Below are positions 58,177 to 64,000 of a stretch of DNA of 64,000 bases, piece by piece (position 1 is the first letter of the stretch; each line of letters starts with the position of its first letter). Location of the stretch: contig JAXGGA010003915.1 of assembly GCA_038373865.1 (NCBI GenBank), positions 1-64,000 of the forward strand, written 5' to 3'. The notes under the pieces are model-generated. The model made no database searches, had not been told where the DNA came from, and saw only the letters and a program-made list of their open reading frames with translations. The position numbers and the translations under genes were made by a program. Source of the DNA: Uloborus plumipes. Lineage: Eukaryota > Arthropoda > Arachnida > Araneae > Uloboridae.

Positions 58177-60240
58177 GATCAAAAGGCAAGACTTATCCTG
58201 ATTACAAGATGAATAACGATGGTACAGAATGACAACAATGAATGCACAGAAAGACAAGCATGAAATAGATGTACATTTTTTGTGATTAAATACCTGAATA
58301 AATGTAAATTATTGCACATAAATTTTGAAAAGTCCATGCGCAATTCCGAAAAATAGATTAATGAAGAAATGACCAATTTTTTATACGCTTTGCTGTTTAA
58401 GGTTTGTAAACGCTACTGCTGAGTTATAGCTTGTCCGGAACATCAATTTGGTGGCTAACGTTTAAACGTAGTTGCTGAATGATAATTCTGCGTTTTATAG
58501 ACAGTTTCAGTTACACAAACAGCACACATTTCATATACCATTTCCCACAACCTACATCAAGTTCAGGACCGGGTATACAAAACGCATTTGGTGGCAAAAG
58601 AAAAGTTATACTAAAAATAATTTTGACTTAAAAGAATATCGCTACCGCCAAACACGAAAACATAGGTTGAGCTGTATACACAATGTTTTTATATTGATAA
58701 CAAAAATTTATCATCGTGATTGTGAGACTCTGCAATACAATGTAAATATGTGTCACATACTGTTCTGTGTATAATGTCTGTACCATTTTGCAATGACTGT
58801 TTTAGTCAGTTCCTCAATACAGTGTCATTAACAGAAGTTTTATAAATATCATTGCGCCAGATATTCTGTTAAACCTTAGTGAGATGAGATGGTTGCTTTC
58901 TTCATTACAAGCGATTTGTGAGATTATCCCACAAGTTACCACGACAATGAAATCCTTAAAATAAATTAAATTACAACTTAACTCAGAAAATAAGCATCTT
59001 CACATGAATTCAGACAACCTGAACATGTTTTCCAGAATCGATAGTAATATTCTAAAACGTTCTTCGTAAATGACTCTTGCGCAACCACACGTCACGGTTT
59101 TTAAACATTGAAATAGCTTCTCCTCAGACATTTATCACTTTGATCATGTTGACTTACATGCAGAAAGCTACAGCATCGATACAATTACAGAATGGCAACA
59201 ATGTATCTAATGGCAGGCACTTTCTATTCTATCCTCCTACCAAAAGATCGATATAAAACCATTCCCCCAACATTAATTATTTTCCCCGACGAGAAACCGT
59301 TACTGTCCATTAGTCAGCCGGGCCATGCCCCCCAGTGGTCAATTCGAACTGTTATTCAGACGAAAGCACGCGTTCCTGGGGACATAAGCAGAATATTTCT
59401 TCCCGATATGCTGCGAACGAACCGATAACGAATCGCCTGCAGCAGACGTCCAAACATGTTAATTGGTAATTGGAAGGAACAGTGATTGGCTGCCAAGGGA
59501 AATCAGAGTACATCCAGGCGATGGCTTAATGTAGTTTTTAAAGTGAGGGAGGCTTGATTTCGTAGGAATTCTGCGATAAGAAAAGGACTGAATGAAGTTA
59601 GTTACAGCACTTAAATTTCCGGTCTTTTTGGTTTGAGTGAAACACAAAGTAAAGGCAATAGAGTAAACATTGCTTTTTTGAAACTTTTAAGGTTTTTTTC
59701 AACTAGTTATCCATTGAAATTGGGGCAGATCGATTTTTTCGAGTCGTGGCAAATGTTGAAACTGCTGATGCCGTTACCCATCTTCCTTCAATTTTCATGT
59801 CGAGTTTCAACGAAAAAAAAAAAACAGTGTAAAACCCCGCAAAAATACCGTGAATTTGCCACTGCCCAGAAGTTGCAGCAAAAGCAAGTTCCCAGGCTTT
59901 CTCCCCTTGTAGATCCGCCTTGCCTTTAAAAATGTAAATCGTAATACCTGCACTTATAAAATAAAAAATGTTGTCCCTCCTTAAAGAAGAATTATTTTTA
60001 ATTCCTCCTTCAGAAAAAAAATCTAACGTGCCTTCTTTAATAAGAGCTAAATCTCATCACCGATAATTATGACACAATAACTGACTATTCCTCACTTTTA
60101 GGAACTAAATTTGGTATTTTTTTAGGTTTCAGGGCTAGAGTAGTTTTTGAATTTATTTGTTGTTAGGAACAAAACTTCCGCATTCTGAACTCAATAATTT
60201 CATAAAGCACTTTTAACTTGTCTAAATAGGTAATCATTAG
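58177..60240. other. Non-coding DNA with a GC-richer segment
   Basis: 59250-59470 is clearly less AT-rich (gaacgaaccgataacgaatcg, ctgcagcagacgtcc) and has a 78-codon frame without recognisable domains. It may be conserved regulatory or untranslated DNA. No splice pair convinces me. Confidence 0.4.
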
Positions 60241-60422
60241 CAAATACGCCCACAGCTCGGTCATAACATCCTGAGCTTTTTCCTTCAATTTTCGAGTTGA
60301 GCCATACCATGGTATGCGGACGCTCGCTGGTAAGGTAATTTCATTTTATCTACCAGTTTGAAGGCCATCTTGGCTACAATAGGAGGATATCTGCCTCCAG
60401 CTCGGTTATTGGCTATTCCTGA

Positions 60423-60540
60423 CTGAGGAGTCCAGAATAAGGACGAAACTGCAATCTCATGATATCATGACCAAGCTGTGAGTGCATTTGCTTCAATTCT
60501 TCATAAGCCCTGGCTTATGGGCGGAAACTCATTGCAGATA
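60423..60540 (+). ncRNA. Hammerhead-ribozyme-like core
   Basis: CTGAGGA (60423-60429) is followed at once by GTCC, a 7-nt loop and GGAC (60430-60444), then GAAA (60445-60448). That is the exact CUGANGA / stem II / GAAA core with a G-C closing pair. Stem III can form between CTGCAA (60449-60454) and TTGCAG (60532-60537), with a bulged A before the U (60539) that would pair with A60448. Within its loop cataagc/gcttatg makes a further hairpin. Stem I is poor: only UGA/UCA with a one-base offset. A decayed or divergent type I hammerhead is likely; activity is doubtful. Confidence 0.45.
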
Positions 60541-60559
60541 ATCATTATATTGTCATCCA

Positions 60560-62223
60560 TTTTGGTTGTGCTTGCAGCAAACTAATGACAACATTCTCCC
60601 TTTCCTTCTTACAAGAATTAACAAATTAAATACTAATCGCACTTTTGAAACAGCCACAAAGTTTTGACTCCAGAATGAAAGGGCGGCAAGGCAGGAACTA
60701 TAAAGGGCACCTCTTCAAAATAGCATCGGTGGCTAACTTAATGTTTAAAGGAGTATTATACATCCCAACTACATGGCAATCTGCCCAGATTTCTTTGAAA
60801 TTAAAATTGTAAGAACTTTTGTTCATAGCTAATGCAAATAAAATAAATACAACTGTGCTTAAGATACCAAGGCATGTTGCCAGTTTCAATTTAGAAAATT
60901 TTCGTACATTTTTCGCAGAAAAGATTCAAACGATAAAATTACATCAACCATTCCCGGACTTCCTCATACTGCTTCAATAAAGCATTTTTTAAATGAAGCA
61001 GAAGTTGAACAATACAAATGTTTAACAGAAATCAGTAGAAATTTCAAAGCAGAATTTTTATTTCAATGTCTTTCACGGGTTCTGCAGAACAATAAAACCT
61101 AACGGCTGTCTCCGAAACTTCCGACCACTCTTAAAACCTGATAGCAGCGAAGACATAAGATATTAAAGCCTTCCCCAAAAAAGGACAAATCACTTCGCCT
61201 TCGGTTTCATTCCGTCCAATTCAAGCTGAACGGGCGGAATTGTCAAGGCAAAGTGTCTAGTTAAAGAAACATAATGGCAAGACAGCGAAAGCCATTACTC
61301 CGTTACGTGACAAATTCGTGCAGAAGACATCACTTCAAATTGCCTCAGCTGAAGAAAGGGAAACTTAAAAAAATCTTTTAAGGCAGCACTTCCGACAAGA
61401 TTCTACTTGGAATTCACGAAACTCGGAAATCATTATATAGAACATAATGCTACACCTTTACTATGTTTTTGTCTCAGAATATACCAGGAACAATATTGGA
61501 AAGATTCGGTGTTTTAATTACGTTTTACTATTTTAGAAAAGCAAAGCTAAGAGTCCAACAAACCTGTAGTTTCCTGAATAAAAATTGATTTTGTTAAATT
61601 TAAATCAACATAAAATAGATCTGTCATTTCAGTTTTTTTTCTTTCATCAAAATAACTTGACATTAACAGTGTACAGTGAATAACGAACAATATTAAAAGC
61701 TGAATAGTATGAGAGAAAAAAATGATCGATGTTATACTGAATGAATTGATGAAAGTACCTTTATTTTTATTTATTTTTTAAATAACTTACTTTCATTTAT
61801 TTGTTTAAAAAATTTTGTGACACCAAAAGAAAAATTTGAAAAACATTTGAACGAAAAAAATGTCGATGGTAAAAGTAGGTAGATAAAGCATGAAGTGTGT
61901 TATGTCTTTCTTGAAAACAAAAAAAAATATGAACAAATTGCTATTTTGATACTAAACGCCTCAAATTAAAAACTGAGAAAATGTAACACAAGCAAAATTA
62001 AAAACTGACAAAATGCAACGCCCTCAGAGACATTTTCAAAATATAGCATGTGAGGAAGGAAAAAACATTTGCAGGTCATGGTAAATGGATACGACTCACA
62101 GCACAGCACACTAACTTGGCAAAAAAAAAAATCATTTTCGGGAGCAAAATAATCAGAAACAGTACAAATGAGTATCCAATAAATCGTCAAGCGGGGATAC
62201 TTATATCCCATTTCCAGTAATAA
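60560..62223. other. Non-coding DNA
   Basis: 60900-61360 is moderately GC-rich, but all frames are short. No recognisable element. Confidence 0.45.
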
Positions 62224-62560
62224 ATGGGGCACAAGAAATCGAACGAAAAGAAAAACGCCTTTATTTATCCCGGCGCCTGGATAATAACAAGGCTTGGGGA
62301 ATCTTGGAAGAAAAACCAAGGCAGTTGTAGCGTCATCACCAGATGCTGGCGATCTGTTTGGGCTAGTCAAACAAGCCGGGATGACGCGGCATTGAAAATA
62401 TTAGCGAAAGAGATTGCCAGTCTGTGAATGAGTACCTTCTGTCAGAAGGGTCGCTTACGGTGGTGCTTAGTCTCATTCGTGCTGATGCTTTATTGACAGA
62501 GAATTGAAGAATATGGTCTGCTGGCTGGTTCCGATATTTTTTCTTTCACCCCTAGTTCAA
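62224..62560 (+). other. GC-richer segment with a candidate exon
   Basis: attgacag|AGAATTG...AGTTCAA|gtaaga bounds 61 nt (62500-62560) in which one frame reads RIEEYGLLAGSDIFSFTPSS. Upstream, partial frames read AVVASSPDAGDLFGLVKQAG and RLYLSRRLDNNKAWGILEEK in different phases. They look protein-like but are broken and match no family I know. Either a decayed coding sequence or chance. Confidence 0.25.
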
Positions 62561-62570
62561 GTAAGAATTG

Positions 62571-63230
62571 TTGCCTGTGTAGGTCATAGACGTGGGAGAT
62601 CATCTCTTAGGGTTAAACAGACAGCGATGAAGATGACACAATGGAAAAGTATAAATATTATGGAGCGCTTATGCAAGGTTTTTCGCAATAAAAATTAGTG
62701 AATAGTGTGGGAGAGATGAGTCAGGGGTGTAGCAAACTAAAATTTTTGGTGAAGAAAATTTTGAATTTGCCGATTGAGATTCGACTAATAAAATTCGGGC
62801 ATACGAACATTAGGCATAAGTGAAAAAATAAAAAGTTAAAAAAATATATAAAATAATCTTCAGGTTATAATATTGTCTCAATTTGCCAAGTAATGAAATT
62901 TTTTTGAAAGTCCGAGTGACCTCTCGTGACTCTCCATCGGGACGCCCATGGGAAAGCGTAACAATGAGAACAAAAATAATATGAAGTTCATGCGATCCAA
63001 TAAATGAAATAATAAACAATTATAGCGGTCTGATGTTTTGTTTGCATTACTTGAACAAGAAATTACTACACAATCCAAGTATAAAACACCTCTGAACCAA
63101 GAATCGGGCTGATAAATTTGCATCTTGTAGCTTGAGGCATAACGTAGAAATCGTTTCTTCCTTCACTGATATTTCAGTGAAAAAAGGAAGTATTACTGTT
63201 AATGAGTTGAGTTGGATCATCTTCACATGT
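62571..63230. other. AT-rich non-coding DNA
   Basis: Nothing supportable. Confidence 0.5.
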
Positions 63231-63848
63231 TGCACAAACATACCAAACATTGCGAGGGTAACGCAACTAGCGCTGCACCAGTGCTTCTCTTGACATCTTC
63301 AGTGAAACTTCAGAAACACTTTCGATGTCCAGCTTCAGATTAGCAGAGCCCATACAGATCGAATATGATCAGCAGAAGCCTGCTAGTCTAAGAATATACT
63401 CGTCGTTAATGAGTTAAAGCTGAAGATAGACATTTTCCATTACACAAGACCAGATAATTTTGATCTAGTTGGAACCCCATTTATACGCAACCAAAAAAAA
63501 AAAAAAATCTATGTGATTTTTGTGCAAAATTACCTTTTACTGCACAAACATACCTAACATTGCAAAGGTAACGCAACTAGCGTTGAACTAATGATCCTCT
63601 TGACGTCTTCAGTGATACTTCAGAAACACTTTGGATGTCCAGCTTCAGAGTAGCAGAGCCGATACAGTTGAATATGATCAGCAGAAGCCTGCTAGTCTAA
63701 GAATGTACCCGTCGTGAATGAGTTAAAGTTTAAGATAGACATTTTCCATTACATAAGACCAGAGAATTTCGATGTAGTTTGAAGCCCATTTATACGCAAC
63801 CAAAAAAAAAAAATCTATGTGATTTGTTCAAAATTTACCTTTTACTAC
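63231..63848. repeat. 310-bp tandem duplication
   Basis: Unit 1 (63231-63540) and unit 2 (63541-63848) are about 90% alike over their whole length, starting tgcacaaacatacc and containing tagcagagcc...gaatatgatcagcagaagcc. Internal poly-A lengths differ. Neither unit has a conserved frame. No further copy follows before the window ends. Confidence 0.92.
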
Positions 63849-64000
63849 AGAAACATTTTGTTTCAAAGTGATCTTTTAGTAATTTACAGATTCCATTGTT
63901 TCACCGAACAAAAACTCATTGGTTTAATTTGCCACAGTCCTTGAACATAGCACTTTTGGGGGTAATAACTATCATCATCTTTTGAATGTGAGGTCGGCAA

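Noticed and set aside
62224..62427. 67-codon plus-strand frame and a 134-codon minus frame over it
   Set aside because: Mutually exclusive frames with no recognisable motif; only the segment as a whole is noted.

Overview
The window looks like nuclear DNA of an arthropod, most likely a chelicerate (inference). It is AT-rich and full of homopolymer tracts, short microsatellites and poly-C/poly-G runs. It carries mariner, Tc3-like, Tc1-like, hAT-like and TTAA-type (piggyBac-like) transposable elements. There is no operon structure, ribosome binding site, rRNA or CRISPR array. Almost all small ORFs are chance reading frames in low-complexity sequence. No species assignment is possible from sequence reading alone.

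Layout. 0-12 kb: intergenic or intronic DNA with a 2.3-kb foldback inverted repeat (1875-4146), two TTAA-bounded MITEs and a perfect 103-bp inverted repeat (10477-10734). 12.8-14.1 kb: a mariner with perfect 27-bp TIRs whose transposase is broken by one extra A in an A run. 16.9-23.7 kb: MITE remnants and a stack of nested repeats (a CAGGGTGT-ended hAT-like repeat, a tRNA-derived SINE, a GTAGC-rich hAT MITE and a retroelement-like insertion). 25.4-30.1 kb: an inverted-repeat-bounded element with a reiterated GTAAC word, a TTAA MITE between two 54/55-bp direct repeats, and a decayed coding segment. 31-36.5 kb: the best evidence for a host transcription unit. It has a GC-rich island, a promoter-like patch with an NRF1-type palindrome, one minus-strand exon with both splice sites well formed (34380-34466), a candidate microexon, and a nuclear-receptor-type composite site. 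37-45.5 kb: a transposon cluster with a pogo-like MITE, a 1.4-kb TTAA element, an apparently intact Tc3-like element, a Tc1-like deletion derivative and an intact intronless 723-codon ORF. 46-64 kb: mostly unremarkable AT-rich DNA with more MITEs, a hammerhead-ribozyme-like core (60423-60540) and a 310-bp tandem duplication.

The genes do not form a pathway. The three recognisable protein-coding sources are selfish DNA: mariner (frameshifted), Tc3-like (open) and Tc1-like (catalytic half only). The 723-aa protein has the layout of an RNase H-fold transposase (D301, D375, C404-x2-H407, RW499-500, E678 as candidates) in a family I could not name. The most interesting leads are this ORF, the perfect long hairpin, the hammerhead core, the cohort of unrelated TTAA/CCC-ended MITEs, and the short exons on the minus strand.
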